NCBI GenBank assembly: GCA_910578935.1
Contig: CAJTSM010000001.1
Span: 182,038-246,037 of the forward strand
Direction: 5' to 3'
Origin: an uncultured Oscillibacter sp.
GTDB lineage: Bacteria > Bacillota > Clostridia > Oscillospirales > Oscillospiraceae
Length of the DNA: 64,000 nucleotides
Part shown: positions 1 to 7,079 of the stretch, piece after piece
How the letters are laid out: every line of letters begins with the position of its first letter
Numbering within the stretch: the first letter of the stretch is position 1
The notes under the pieces: model-generated
What the model was told of the DNA's origin: nothing
The model's input: the letters and a program-made list of their open reading frames with translations, nothing else
Databases searched by the model: none
Made by a program: the position numbers and the translations under genes

Positions 1-1
1 A

Positions 2-349
2 GTCCGCCCCTGCGATATTGAAAGAACCACGGACCTTTCCTCTATTGACCCGGGAAATCCATTCTTCGGAAAGACCGTTGTCTTCACCGGCGATCTGCGC
101 ATGAGCCGGGCGGAAGCGATTCAAGCGGCTGTAAATCTAGGAGCGCGTGTGAGAACTTCCGTGTCCAGGAAAACCGATTATCTTGTAGTGGGGAAGCAAG
201 ACCTAAATCTAGTTGGCGAAGATGGTATGAGCACTAAAGAGCGAAAAGCCATCGGGTTGAATGAAATTGGATTTGCCCATATTGAAATCCTCTGTGAAAG
301 TCAATTTTTATCGATTATACAATGGGAGGCTTACGATGGACGATTTTAA
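2..349 (+). CDS. BRCT-domain protein, 3' part (5' end outside window)
   Basis: The frame is open from base 2 to a TAA at 347-349. The visible 115 residues hold one BRCT-like domain: a core FFGKTVVFTGDL, then GARVRTSVSRKTDYLVVG and a lysine-rich STKERKA segment, the usual phosphate-binding fold seen in DNA ligase and in exonuclease-BRCT proteins. The missing N-terminal part probably holds a DnaQ-like exonuclease, because this exonuclease plus BRCT arrangement is common in clostridial elements, but that cannot be seen. The end overlaps the next gene by 14 bp, which suggests translational coupling. Confidence 0.65.
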   Translation, partial: VRPCDIERTTDLSSIDPGNPFFGKTVVFTGDLRMSRAEAIQAAVNLGARVRTSVSRKTDYLVVGKQDLNLVGEDGMSTKERKAIGLNEIGFAHIEILCESQFLSIIQWEAYDGRF

Positions 350-878
350 TCAGACTTCCCTCTTTCCCAAAACCGAGAAAGAGCTTGGGATGGAACGGGA
401 AGAAGCATTCTTTAAACAGGCCTTTCCGCTTCTGCAAGAGGCGGCGAAGTCCAGGAACGCCAACCCAGACGATATTACTTATGAAGTTTTGTCTACATAC
501 AGCTCCCTTAAATTCCGTTCCTCCCTTATCTGCAAGCTGAAACTGCGCGGGAAAAAGTGGTACATCTCTATCCCTGACCGTCTGCACGAGGTTATTCCTG
601 AAGGCACGGAAACAACTCAAATCGCGTCTGAAAAGCAGTTTTTCAGAATCGCGTTTGACCTGCTAACCGAAGGCGGCGTCCTCTCCCTCATGGAGAAGGC
701 CACGCTTCTGGCCATTGAGCTGGTCCCCAAGGAATTTGACTGCTGCTCCCGCTATATGGAATGCAGCAACGCAAAGGTATGTGTTCACCCTGACCCCGCA
801 TTTTCCATGCTGTGCGGCTACCGCAAGATTTTAAAAAGCGGGCGGATTTTCTACGGAGAGAACCGCAATATCGATTGA
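336..878 (+). CDS. Hypothetical protein with C-terminal cysteine cluster
   Basis: This 180-residue protein has no function that I recognise. The ATG at 336 is chosen because GGGAGG lies just upstream, although the frame is open further 5'. The N-terminal half is mixed and charged. The C-terminal region has a cysteine cluster beginning FDCCSRYMEC, followed by two more cysteines in KVCVHP and MLCGYRK, about 25 residues in all, and then RIFYGENRN. Such spacing suggests a zinc- or Fe-S-binding module, which is inference. The start overlaps the end of the BRCT gene, so the two are probably co-translated. Confidence 0.6.
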   Translation: MDDFNQTSLFPKTEKELGMEREEAFFKQAFPLLQEAAKSRNANPDDITYEVLSTYSSLKFRSSLICKLKLRGKKWYISIPDRLHEVIPEGTETTQIASEKQFFRIAFDLLTEGGVLSLMEKATLLAIELVPKEFDCCSRYMECSNAKVCVHPDPAFSMLCGYRKILKSGRIFYGENRNID

Positions 879-886
879 AGAAAAAT

Positions 887-903
887 GTGTCCAACTTGGA
901 CAC
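887..903. repeat. 17-bp palindrome, copy 1 of 3
   Basis: GTGTCCAACTTGGACAC has perfect 8-bp arms around one central base. It sits 9 bp after the cysteine-cluster gene. It is embedded in a 27-bp block (884-910) that recurs exactly at 1227-1253. Its placement in short intergenic gaps suggests an operator or another protein-binding site. Confidence 0.8.
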
Positions 904-928
904 CGGCGGAGTGCTTGACAATTTGATA

Positions 929-957
929 TTGACTTTGCTCCTCCCGGGGCGTATACT
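929..957 (+). promoter_or_regulatory. Promoter for short antisense RNA
   Basis: TTGACT (929-934) and TATACT (952-957) are separated by exactly 17 bp, a near-consensus sigma-A promoter. Transcription would start near 964 and meet the strong terminator hairpin at 1009-1045. The product would therefore be an RNA of about 80 nt without a convincing reading frame. Confidence 0.75.
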
Positions 958-963
958 AAATAC

Positions 964-1045
964 AGGCGATAAGAGGGAAACTATGTGCTCCACTGCTTGC
1001 CAACAGCGAACCCCCCGGGAGAGGCGACTCCCGGGGGGTTCTTTT
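964..1045 (+). ncRNA. Candidate antisense RNA (type I antitoxin-like)
   Basis: A short transcript of about 80 nt is predicted between the 929-957 promoter and a rho-independent terminator. It runs opposite to the small hydrophobic-peptide gene at 1058-1144 and would pair with the 3' part of that gene's mRNA if the mRNA extends past its stop codon. This is the arrangement of RatA/TxpA-type systems. The existence of the RNA is inferred from its signals only. Confidence 0.5.
1009..1045 (+). terminator. Rho-independent terminator of the antisense RNA
   Basis: Perfect 13-bp arms (1009-1021 and 1028-1040, AACCCCCCGGGAG and its complement) enclose a 6-nt loop, followed on the plus strand by CTTTT. 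The T run is only on the plus side, so the hairpin mainly ends plus-strand RNA. Confidence 0.8.
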
Positions 1046-1057
1046 AGGCTGTTGGTC

Positions 1058-1144
1058 TTACGGGTTCCTGTCCAGCCATTTGCAGACGAAATAGGCGATT
1101 ACGTCTGCCACGACAGAAACTGCTAGTGAAACTATGTACTCCAA
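1058..1144 (-). CDS. 28-aa hydrophobic peptide, candidate type I toxin
   Basis: The frame starts with TTG at 1144, directly behind an excellent ribosome site (AAGGAGGTGAG, near 1150-1159), and ends at 1058. The peptide begins (M)EYIVSLAVSVV, has one predicted membrane span of about 20 residues, and ends FVCKWLDRNP, with the positively charged tail containing Trp that is typical of Fst/Ldr/TxpA-like membrane toxins. The 5' leader holds GCTGTTGGTC (minus strand, 1172-1181), which is perfectly complementary to a 10-nt element just after the stop codon (1048-1057). This gives the long-range pairing between mRNA ends known from several type I toxins. Toxicity is inference. It could also be a small membrane peptide with another role. 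Confidence 0.6.
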   Translation of the reverse strand: MEYIVSLAVSVVADVIAYFVCKWLDRNP

Positions 1145-1229
1145 GCTGCTCACCTCCTTCCACTGCGGAGGGACCAACAGCGCGTTTATCATATCATATG
1201 TTATAACAAAAATCTACAGAAAAAGGAAT

Positions 1230-1246
1230 GTGTCCAACTTGGACAC
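1230..1246. repeat. 17-bp palindrome, copy 2 of 3
   Basis: This copy is identical to the one at 887-903 and lies within the exact 27-bp repeat 1227-1253. It sits directly upstream of the ribosome site of the coiled-coil gene at 1265, so a bound protein could block expression of that gene. Confidence 0.8.
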
Positions 1247-1264
1247 CGGCGGAAAGGAGCCACC

Positions 1265-1594
1265 GTGAACAACGAAGAGAAGATTTTACAGATGCTGGAG
1301 GAAATGCGGGCCGGCATGACGGAAATGAAATCCGACATGGCGGAGTTAAAAGCCACCCAGGAAAAGCATGGGGCGTTGCTGGAGGATCTGGACCAGCGTT
1401 CCGCTCGGACGCAGATACTTTTAGAGACGGATATCACCAGGGACATCGGTCTTCTCTTCGAGGGGCACAAGACTATCTTGGATACTTTGGCTCCAAAAGC
1501 TCGCGTAGATAAGCTGGCGGAAGAAGTAGACACGCTGAAAACCGTGGTCCGCCTCCTGACCCATGACGTGGCGGAGCTGAAAAAGGCGCAGTGA
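1265..1594 (+). CDS. Small coiled-coil hypothetical protein
   Basis: The 109-residue protein starts with GTG at 1265 behind GGAAAGGAG. It is strongly heptad-patterned and charged (EKILQMLEEMRAGMTEMKSD near the start, VDKLAEEVDTLKTVVRLL near the end), which predicts long alpha-helical coiled coils with no membrane span. No enzyme motif is visible. Similar small coiled-coil proteins are frequent in mobile elements. The gene is bracketed by two of the three palindromes (1230 and 1599), which hints at shared control with the next small gene. Confidence 0.6.
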   Translation: MNNEEKILQMLEEMRAGMTEMKSDMAELKATQEKHGALLEDLDQRSARTQILLETDITRDIGLLFEGHKTILDTLAPKARVDKLAEEVDTLKTVVRLLTHDVAELKKAQ

Positions 1595-1598
1595 AAAT

Positions 1599-1615
1599 GT
1601 GTCCAAGCTGGACAC
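1599..1615. repeat. 17-bp palindrome, copy 3 of 3 (variant)
   Basis: GTGTCCAAGCTGGACAC keeps 7-bp arms and differs from the other two copies only at the centre. It lies between the coiled-coil gene and the next small gene (1639), again just upstream of a ribosome site. Confidence 0.75.
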
Positions 1616-1638
1616 CGATCACAGGAAGGAGAATACAC

Positions 1639-1824
1639 GTGGAAACGCACGAAACAATCACCGCTTCCCTTAAGGAGCTAAGAGATACCATCGCCTTGCA
1701 TATGGAGCACCTGGATGATATGCACCCAAAGATGCAGGCCGCGCTGTATGACGCCGACCTAGATGGAGTGGCCGAGATCATCCACCGGCTGGATGAGTTT
1801 ACGGAAATAAAGCCCTGCAAATAA
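1639..1824 (+). CDS. Small hypothetical protein (61 aa)
   Basis: The GTG at 1639 follows AAGGAGAATACAC, a good ribosome site. Starting further upstream would place the palindrome inside the coding region. The protein is acidic and helical, with two histidine/aspartate-rich stretches (LHMEHLDDMHPKM and LDGVAEIIHRLDEF). No family is recognised. It follows the coiled-coil gene in the same orientation and is probably part of the same accessory operon. Confidence 0.5.
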   Translation: METHETITASLKELRDTIALHMEHLDDMHPKMQAALYDADLDGVAEIIHRLDEFTEIKPCK

Positions 1825-1972
1825 CTGCCCCGGCCATTCGCTAAGATTACTGGCTATCTGGGCTGCTCCGCAGACTAGAGAGATTTTATAGAGAAATCTG
1901 GGTTTAATTTTTGTTTCTTTTTGTGATTGATTTTATTACTTATAAGTTATACTATAGATTGTGGGGAACGGC
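1825..1972. other. AT-rich intergenic region upstream of the HigBA pair
   Basis: The second half (about 1905-1960) is clearly richer in A+T than its surroundings and contains TATACT at 1948-1953 as a likely -10 element, with only weak -35 candidates (TTGATT at 1927 has a short spacer). This is a plausible autoregulated promoter for the toxin-antitoxin pair. No clear operator palindrome was found. Confidence 0.4.
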
Positions 1973-2380
1973 ATGAACAGAAAGGATATTTTAGCAAGGC
2001 TGAGAGACGCCTTTGACGGTATCAACATCCACCCAAGCATGATCGCAGAGTTAATGGAGATCATCGCGGAGTCTGGCGCTGAGCAACAATTCCTGAATCT
2101 TCTTCTGTCCCGCTTGAAGTATTTGAAAGCGAATGGGGCTCGCGCGGTCAGCCATGAGGAGTTTGAGCCTATCAAAGACGGTATTTTCAGTATGCACTTA
2201 TCCAAAAGAGACTTTAATATCCGCATTCTGTACACATTCCTTCCCAACAGAAAGCCCTGCCTTTTGCTATGTTTCTACGAACGGGCCGGAAAACAGACAA
2301 CAGATTATAGCAAAAAAATACCCACGGCTTTAAAGCGTTTCAGCGAAGAATTGGAGGGGTACAAAAATGGAGAAAAATAA
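1973..2380 (+). CDS. higB: HigB/RelE-type toxin (Gp49-like)
   Basis: The 135-residue protein resembles the phage Gp49-like/HigB branch of the RelE superfamily. The core reads DGIFSMHLSKRDFNIRILYT, followed by KPCLLLCFYERAGKQT and a Lys/Arg-rich helix KKIPTALKRFSEELE. These toxins are ribosome-dependent mRNA nucleases neutralised by a partner antitoxin. The ATG at 1973 is preferred over the GTG at 1961 because family members start near this point. The stop overlaps the start of the Xre gene by 14 bp. The toxin-before-antitoxin order is the normal higBA arrangement. Function is assigned from fold pattern and context. Confidence 0.75.
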   Translation: MNRKDILARLRDAFDGINIHPSMIAELMEIIAESGAEQQFLNLLLSRLKYLKANGARAVSHEEFEPIKDGIFSMHLSKRDFNIRILYTFLPNRKPCLLLCFYERAGKQTTDYSKKIPTALKRFSEELEGYKNGEK

Positions 2381-2783
2381 ATCCTTGGATGATCTGCTGT
2401 CCGCGCTGACGGACGGACTGTCCGATGAGGAACTTTTATTAGCATCCATTCAGTCGGATATCGCCGCTGCAATTTCCACAGCACGCACCGCAAAGGGACT
2501 CAGCCAGCAGGAGCTGGCCAGTGATCTGGGCGTAACGCAAGGACTGGTTTCCAGATGGGAAAATGGAGATGTAAATTTTACGCTGCAAACACTGGCCCGC
2601 ATCGCCTTAAAGCTGGAGATCGAGATGAAGTCTCCCTTTGCGGCCACCCAGAGCCCAGTGTATTTAACAAATAAGCTAAGAACGCATCCATACGAAACCG
2701 GTCCTTCCTATGCGGCTGCTTCCAGCAAATCCAAAAAACGCGGCTGGACAGTTCGGTCAGGTTCGCAATTGACAAAAGTATGA
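2367..2783 (+). CDS. higA: Xre-family antitoxin (HigA-like)
   Basis: The 138-residue protein has a helix-turn-helix of the Xre type at about residues 30-85 (GLSQQELASDLGVTQGLVSR, then WENGDVNFTLQTLARIALKL). It has an acidic N-terminal segment and a basic, probably disordered tail. HigA antitoxins bind the toxin and repress their own operon. The ribosome site GGAGGGGTACAAAA lies inside the end of higB, so translation is coupled. The tail after residue 95 is longer than in minimal HigA proteins. Confidence 0.75.
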   Translation: MEKNKSLDDLLSALTDGLSDEELLLASIQSDIAAAISTARTAKGLSQQELASDLGVTQGLVSRWENGDVNFTLQTLARIALKLEIEMKSPFAATQSPVYLTNKLRTHPYETGPSYAAASSKSKKRGWTVRSGSQLTKV

Positions 2784-2802
2784 TTTTTAAGCGGAGGTCT
2801 TT

Positions 2803-3033
2803 ATGGAATCTTATACGAATAAATTCAGTATTCTCCTGAGCGAGGATAAGACAGAGGCAGTTTTAAATTTCTATCAACTTGCCCCTTCGTGGTCCGAAGA
2901 AGATGGACATCCAAATGGAGGGGTAATTGTACAAGAGGTCCTGCCCATTGCAAGTCTGGTCATGACCAGGCAATGCGTAGAAAATTTTTCAAAATCCCTT
3001 CAAGAGTTATTGAGCCAAGACCCGAAAGCATAA
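2803..3033 (+). CDS. Small hypothetical protein (76 aa)
   Basis: The ATG at 2803 is preceded by GCGGAGGTC. The product is a small soluble protein with LLSEDKTEAVLNFYQLAPSW and a C-terminal helix FSKSLQELLSQ. No family is recognised. It lies 19 bp after higA and ends before a terminator, so it may be transcribed with the toxin-antitoxin operon as a third element gene. Confidence 0.5.
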   Translation: MESYTNKFSILLSEDKTEAVLNFYQLAPSWSEEDGHPNGGVIVQEVLPIASLVMTRQCVENFSKSLQELLSQDPKA

Positions 3034-3048
3034 CCCTCATATTTACAG

Positions 3049-3084
3049 CCGCCTCCGCCGTTCCACGCCGGAGGCGGTTTTCTC
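3049..3084 (+). terminator. Terminator before the recombinase gene
   Basis: CCGCCTCC (3049-3056) pairs with GGAGGCGG (3070-3077) and is followed by TTTTCTC. It separates the small-gene operon from the recombinase, which begins 25 bp later. Confidence 0.65.
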
Positions 3085-3108
3085 AAAGCCAACACAGGAG
3101 GCCCTGCC

Positions 3109-4704
3109 ATGAAACAATACCTCATGTACCTCCGCAAATCCCGGAAGGACCGGGATCTGGAGCTCCAGACCGGCAGCTTTGATACCCTCCAGCGCCACAG
3201 GGACGCCCTCCTGGCCCTGGCGAAGCAGCGGGGGTACTCCATCGCCCATATCTACGAGGAGGTCGTCAGCGGCGACTCTATCGCCGACCGGCCGGAGATG
3301 CAGAAACTCTTAACAGCTGTGGAAACCGGCACCTTTGAGGGTGTGCTGGTCATGGAAGTCCCCCGTCTGGCTAGAGGCAACACCAAGGACCAAGGCGTTG
3401 TTGCGGAAACATTTCAATACAGCGGGACAAAGATTATCACGCCAGAGAAGATCTATGACCCCGCCGACGAGGCAGACGAGGAGTATTTCGAGTTCGGCCT
3501 CTTTATGTCACGCCGGGAGTATAAAGCCATCAACCGCCGCCTTCAGCGGGGACGAATGTCCTCTCTGTCTGAGGGAAAATACATTGCCGGAACACCACCC
3601 TATGGCTACCGGAAGGTAAAGCTCTCCCACCAAAAGGGATATACTCTGGAACCCGCACCAGAGACGGCAGATATCGTCTGTGAAATTTTTCAGCTATACA
3701 CCCTAGGAGATCCGCAGCCCGACGGAAGGCGAAAGCCTCTTGGCAGCTATGCTATCGCAAATCTGTTAAATGCCCGGGGTATCCCTTCCCCCGGCGGTGT
3801 CCAGTGGTCTGCCACTGCCGTACGGGACGTGCTGAAAAACCCCACCTACGCCGGGTATATCCGATGGGCTTACCGTCCTGACACCAAGCGCATGGTAGAC
3901 GGTAAAGTAGTCATCAGTCACCCGGTAAATAAGGACACCGAGCTACGAAAGGGCGTTCATCCGCCGTTGATTACGGAAGAAACCTGGTCTGCCGCCAAGA
4001 CCATGATGAAAGGCCGTGGCCACGCTCCCGTTCCAAGCAGCAAGGCTATATCAAATCCCCTGGCAGGACTTTTATATTGCTCTGTTTGCGGCCGATCCAT
4101 GGTACAGCTTCCCCAGGGGAGCCACGGCGCCCCTATGGTCATGTGTCCCACCGCCAGATGTCCCACTGTAGGCAGCCGCCGGGACGTAGTAGAGGAGGCC
4201 CTGCTGGCGGCGTTGGCGGAGTGGCTGGAGTCATACAAAGTCTGTGCCCGGTCCGGTGCTAGCGAGCAAGAAAACGACGAAGAGATACAGGAAGCAGAAA
4301 AAAGCATCGATAAAGCCCGGAAGCAGTTAAACACACTGAATAAACAGAAGAGCAGCCTATATGATCTGCTGGAGCAAGGACTCTACAATAAAGATGTGTT
4401 CTTAGAGCGGTCCCGTATCTTGGCCGCTCGGATCTCGGAAGTAGAACGGCAGATTGAAACTCTGAGAAAACACCTAAGTTCCCTCCGGCAGGCAGAGCTA
4501 ACAAGGAAAAGCGTGGCGCCCAGCATCCAGAACGTGCTGGATGTGTACGCCACGCTGGGAACCCCCGCTGAGCAAAATACACTGCTGAAGACCGTGCTGG
4601 ATCATGTAGTATACTTTAAGAGTCAAGGCGGAGCCTGGAAGGAAAGTAATATGAAATTGTACTTATACCCAAAGGTTATGCCTGGGAAATTACTTATAAC
4701 CTAA
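3109..4704 (+). CDS. Large serine recombinase
   Basis: The 531-residue protein has the large serine integrase layout. The resolvase-type catalytic domain (about 1-150) contains the nucleophile Ser11 in YLRKSRKD, plus RPEMQKLL and VPRLARG. A recombinase DNA-binding domain (about 160-290) includes GTPPYGYRK. A zinc ribbon follows (about 318-365, CSVCG then two more Cys in CPTARCP). A long coiled coil (about 385-460) with LEQGLYNKDVFLERS is typical of the subunit-interaction region. Such enzymes integrate and, with a directionality factor, excise elements. The gene lies at the very edge of the element, and its last 15 bp overlap the truncated hydrolase frame on the other strand. No directionality factor is identified. 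Confidence 0.9.
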   Translation: MKQYLMYLRKSRKDRDLELQTGSFDTLQRHRDALLALAKQRGYSIAHIYEEVVSGDSIADRPEMQKLLTAVETGTFEGVLVMEVPRLARGNTKDQGVVAETFQYSGTKIITPEKIYDPADEADEEYFEFGLFMSRREYKAINRRLQRGRMSSLSEGKYIAGTPPYGYRKVKLSHQKGYTLEPAPETADIVCEIFQLYTLGDPQPDGRRKPLGSYAIANLLNARGIPSPGGVQWSATAVRDVLKNPTYAGYIRWAYRPDTKRMVDGKVVISHPVNKDTELRKGVHPPLITEETWSAAKTMMKGRGHAPVPSSKAISNPLAGLLYCSVCGRSMVQLPQGSHGAPMVMCPTARCPTVGSRRDVVEEALLAALAEWLESYKVCARSGASEQENDEEIQEAEKSIDKARKQLNTLNKQKSSLYDLLEQGLYNKDVFLERSRILAARISEVERQIETLRKHLSSLRQAELTRKSVAPSIQNVLDVYATLGTPAEQNTLLKTVLDHVVYFKSQGGAWKESNMKLYLYPKVMPGKLLIT

Positions 4705-5568
4705 CGGGTTGAATGTATATCCCCACTCATAGGTCATCAGCAACACCCCATCCGCCGCCGCCGCCACAGCGGCGTAGTCATGTCCCTCATACAGCAGTCC
4801 CCTCTGCCGAGTGCTGGTTTTTGGAGCCAGCGCCGCCCATAGAAACCGGCCCTGCGCGGCCAGCAGCTGTCTCATCCGCCCTAAAAACGCGGCATACGCC
4901 TCCGCCAGCTGCCCCGGCAAATACTCAAAGTCCACATCCAGCCCCGCAAAATCTTTCCGCAGGACCGTTTGCAGCACCTCTGCCGCCAGTCTTCCCTGGG
5001 CCTCGTAATCTGTCAGGATAAACGCCGCCCGGCCGGTATCAAACTGCCCCGCCTCCGTCAGGGTGGACAGATGCATCACCGGCCTTGTCCCCCGTTTCCG
5101 CGCCGCCTCCAGCATGGCCTCGTCGTCCAGGGGCAAAAGCCCGCCCTCTGCCGTGATGCCATAAGTGAAGGGCGCCATCGTTGAGAGGTAGGGCAGTTGT
5201 TCCGCCAGCAGCTCTTCCGCAATAAAAGGATAGGCATAGCCGTTAAACACACCCGTGCCAAGCTTTTCGTCAAAATAGGAAATGACCAGTGTCTGTCCCT
5301 CCGGCAGTTCCTCTCTGCCGCCAAGCTCCCAATTGTTCCGCCAAAGCTGACGGACGGTGGTTCCGTAATCGGCGGCGATGGAGCTCAGCGTCTCTCCTCT
5401 TGCCACAGCGTGGACTTCCCGGGGAAAACGAACCACCAGCGTCTGCCCTACCGCCAGCGCAAAGTGATCCGGCAGCGCGTTGTCCGACGCCAAGCGCTGG
5501 GGAGATACTCCATACCCAGCGGCAATGGAATCCACCGTTTCCCCGGACTTCACCACATGGATCATCAT
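4690..5568 (-). pseudogene. Spore cortex hydrolase SleL/YaaH type, interrupted in GH18 domain
   Basis: The product has two N-terminal LysM domains (about 1-48 and 50-98, HVVKSGETVDSIAAGYGVS and HAVARGETLSSIAADYGTT), then a glycoside hydrolase 18 domain with the catalytic DxDxE motif in GLDVDFEYLPG. Family members are about 420-430 residues long and cleave the peptidoglycan cortex during germination. This one stops at 292. The recognisable sequence ends at LMTYEWGYTF, and the last residues NPLGYK come from the mobile element next to it. About 120 C-terminal residues are missing, so this form is probably inactive unless the element excises. The start ATG (5568 or 5565) follows GAGGTG. Confidence 0.8.
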
Positions 5569-5688
5569 TTAACATCACCTCTTTCGCCAAACCCTATGTC
5601 CGGGTCTTTGTCCCCTATGCAAACTTTTCCGCATAACAGGCGGTCCGGCACCATATGTATGGGACAAAGGGACAAGGAGGCTGCATGA

Positions 5689-6789
5689 ATGAAAAAACGA
5701 CAGAAGCGGACCCGGCTCCTAACTCCCGGCCTGGTCTTCCAGTCCGTGTTGATCGGAGGCGGCTACGGTACCGGGGCGGAAATTGCCCGGTATTTTGGAA
5801 GCTACGGCCTACTGGGGGGACTTCTGGGACTGGGCGCCGCGGCGGCGGCATGGGCGCTGCTCTGCGCCGTTACTTTTGAGTTCGCCCGAGTCTTTCGTTC
5901 CTACGACTACGGTTCTTTGATGCACCGGCTTCTGGGCCGGGCCGGCTTTCTTTACGACTTATGCTTTTACGCCATGCTCCTCCTAGTCTTGGGTGTCGTC
6001 AACGCCACCGCTGCCGCTATGATCCACGCTTTGACGGGCCTTCCTTCTTGGACGGGAGTGGCCCTCCTCTCTGCCGGGGTGGTCTTTCTAGTGCTGAAGG
6101 GTACGGAAACCATTGAAAAAGCTCTGTCCCTTTGGGCCTACCTTCTCTACGCTGTCTATCTTCTCTTTCTTGCCGCCGTTTTTCTCCGCTTCGGGAATGC
6201 CATCGCCTCTGAGCTTCAAAAGGGAGAAATTGCCCGCGGCTGGTTCTTGGGCGGCTTGCGCTACGCCTCTTACAATCTCATCTGCGTCTCTATGATTCTT
6301 TATACGCTCCGGGACCTCCAGACCCGCCGGGAGGCTGTAACCTGCGGGGTTTTGGCTGGAATTTTAGGGGCGGCTCCCGCCCTGCCGCTGCTGTTGGCCA
6401 TGGGTTGTGACCTTCCGGCAGCTCTGGCCTCAGAGACGCCGGTGACCGCCATCTTTCAGCGGCTGCATATACCTTGGCTGTATATTCTCTTTGAGATCGT
6501 TTTATTTGGCACTTTAGTAGAAACCGCAGCTGGGTTTATTAAGGCCCTGGAAGATCGGATCGAGCGGTCCTTATTTCGGAACCGCTCCTTCGATTTGGCC
6601 CAGCCTCTCATCGCCGGCGGGGTAACAGCCTCAGGCATCTGCGTTTCCACGTTTGGCTTGACCCAGCTCATTGACAAAGGCTACGGCGCCATCTGCTACA
6701 GTGCTCTTTTCCTCTTTGCCCTGCCCATGTTAACAAAGGGAACCGGCATGATCCGCCGTTCCGGAAGCTATGGCAATCCTCAGAAATAA
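5689..6789 (+). CDS. YkvI-like membrane protein (putative transporter)
   Basis: The 366-residue protein has about ten hydrophobic segments and the N-terminal signature VLIGGGYGTGAEIARYFGSYG, which resembles YkvI-type proteins. These are related to the APC/LeuT-fold transporters. The substrate is unknown. The unwound first helix with GGGYGTG would form the substrate site in such a fold, which is inference. AAGGAGG precedes the start. It is divergent from the interrupted hydrolase and stands alone as a transcription unit. Confidence 0.7.
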   Translation: MKKRQKRTRLLTPGLVFQSVLIGGGYGTGAEIARYFGSYGLLGGLLGLGAAAAAWALLCAVTFEFARVFRSYDYGSLMHRLLGRAGFLYDLCFYAMLLLVLGVVNATAAAMIHALTGLPSWTGVALLSAGVVFLVLKGTETIEKALSLWAYLLYAVYLLFLAAVFLRFGNAIASELQKGEIARGWFLGGLRYASYNLICVSMILYTLRDLQTRREAVTCGVLAGILGAAPALPLLLAMGCDLPAALASETPVTAIFQRLHIPWLYILFEIVLFGTLVETAAGFIKALEDRIERSLFRNRSFDLAQPLIAGGVTASGICVSTFGLTQLIDKGYGAICYSALFLFALPMLTKGTGMIRRSGSYGNPQK

Positions 6790-6870
6790 TAGCAAAGGAG
6801 GCGGATCCAAGGAGTACGCAAGGATGGCGGCGCAGGCGGGCCGCCGCCCGTCAAGGAGGAAAACGCAGTG

Positions 6871-6912
6871 ATGGGCTGCCTGTATCCGCTGAACCGCTGT
6901 TCATATTTTTGA
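6871..6912 (+). CDS. Possible 13-residue peptide
   Basis: ATG at 6871 follows AAGGAGGAAAACGCAGTG, a strong ribosome site, and encodes MGCLYPLNRCSYF with two cysteines before a TGA. A site this strong without a downstream gene in range is unusual. It may be a leader or a real micro-peptide. Chance occurrence cannot be excluded. Confidence 0.3.
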   Translation: MGCLYPLNRCSYF

Positions 6913-7020
6913 GGATTGCTATAAGTCCCTTCGACGCTTTCCGCCTCTGTTCCCTTCCTCCCTTCCAAAATCCGTTCTCTTTTTTTGGCAGTCTCTCCGG
7001 CAGTTTGTCCTCTCCCAGGC

Positions 7021-7049
7021 TTGTAATTCCTGCCGTATTATGGTATACT
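7021..7049 (+). promoter_or_regulatory. Promoter of the bactofilin gene
   Basis: TTGTAA (7021-7026) and TATACT (7044-7049) are separated by 17 bp and lie 30 bp before the start codon. Confidence 0.75.
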
Positions 7050-7079
7050 AACCTCAATTTCGCAAACGAGGTGAATGAA

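Larger units (their letters stand above)
1..4710. mobile_element. Right end of an integrated element (serine recombinase type)
   Basis: The segment from the left edge to about 4710 carries small accessory genes, a toxin-antitoxin pair, a candidate type I toxin locus and, at its right border, a large serine recombinase. The recombinase stop codon lies inside a truncated chromosomal gene read from the other strand (4690-5568). Family-like sequence in that gene stops near 4711, so I place the right junction at about 4705-4716. The left junction is outside the window, so the size and the att core cannot be defined. It could be a skin-like intervening element, a prophage remnant or another integrative element. 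No capsid or conjugation genes are visible here. Confidence 0.7.
6790..7079. other. Intergenic region between ykvI-like gene and bactofilin gene
   Basis: The region contains a possible tiny ORF (6871-6912) with a good ribosome site and the promoter of the bactofilin gene (7021-7049). A GC-rich inverted repeat (GGCGGGCC followed by GCCGCCCG, about 6835-6850) lies upstream of the tiny ORF. No RNA gene is recognised. Confidence 0.5.
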
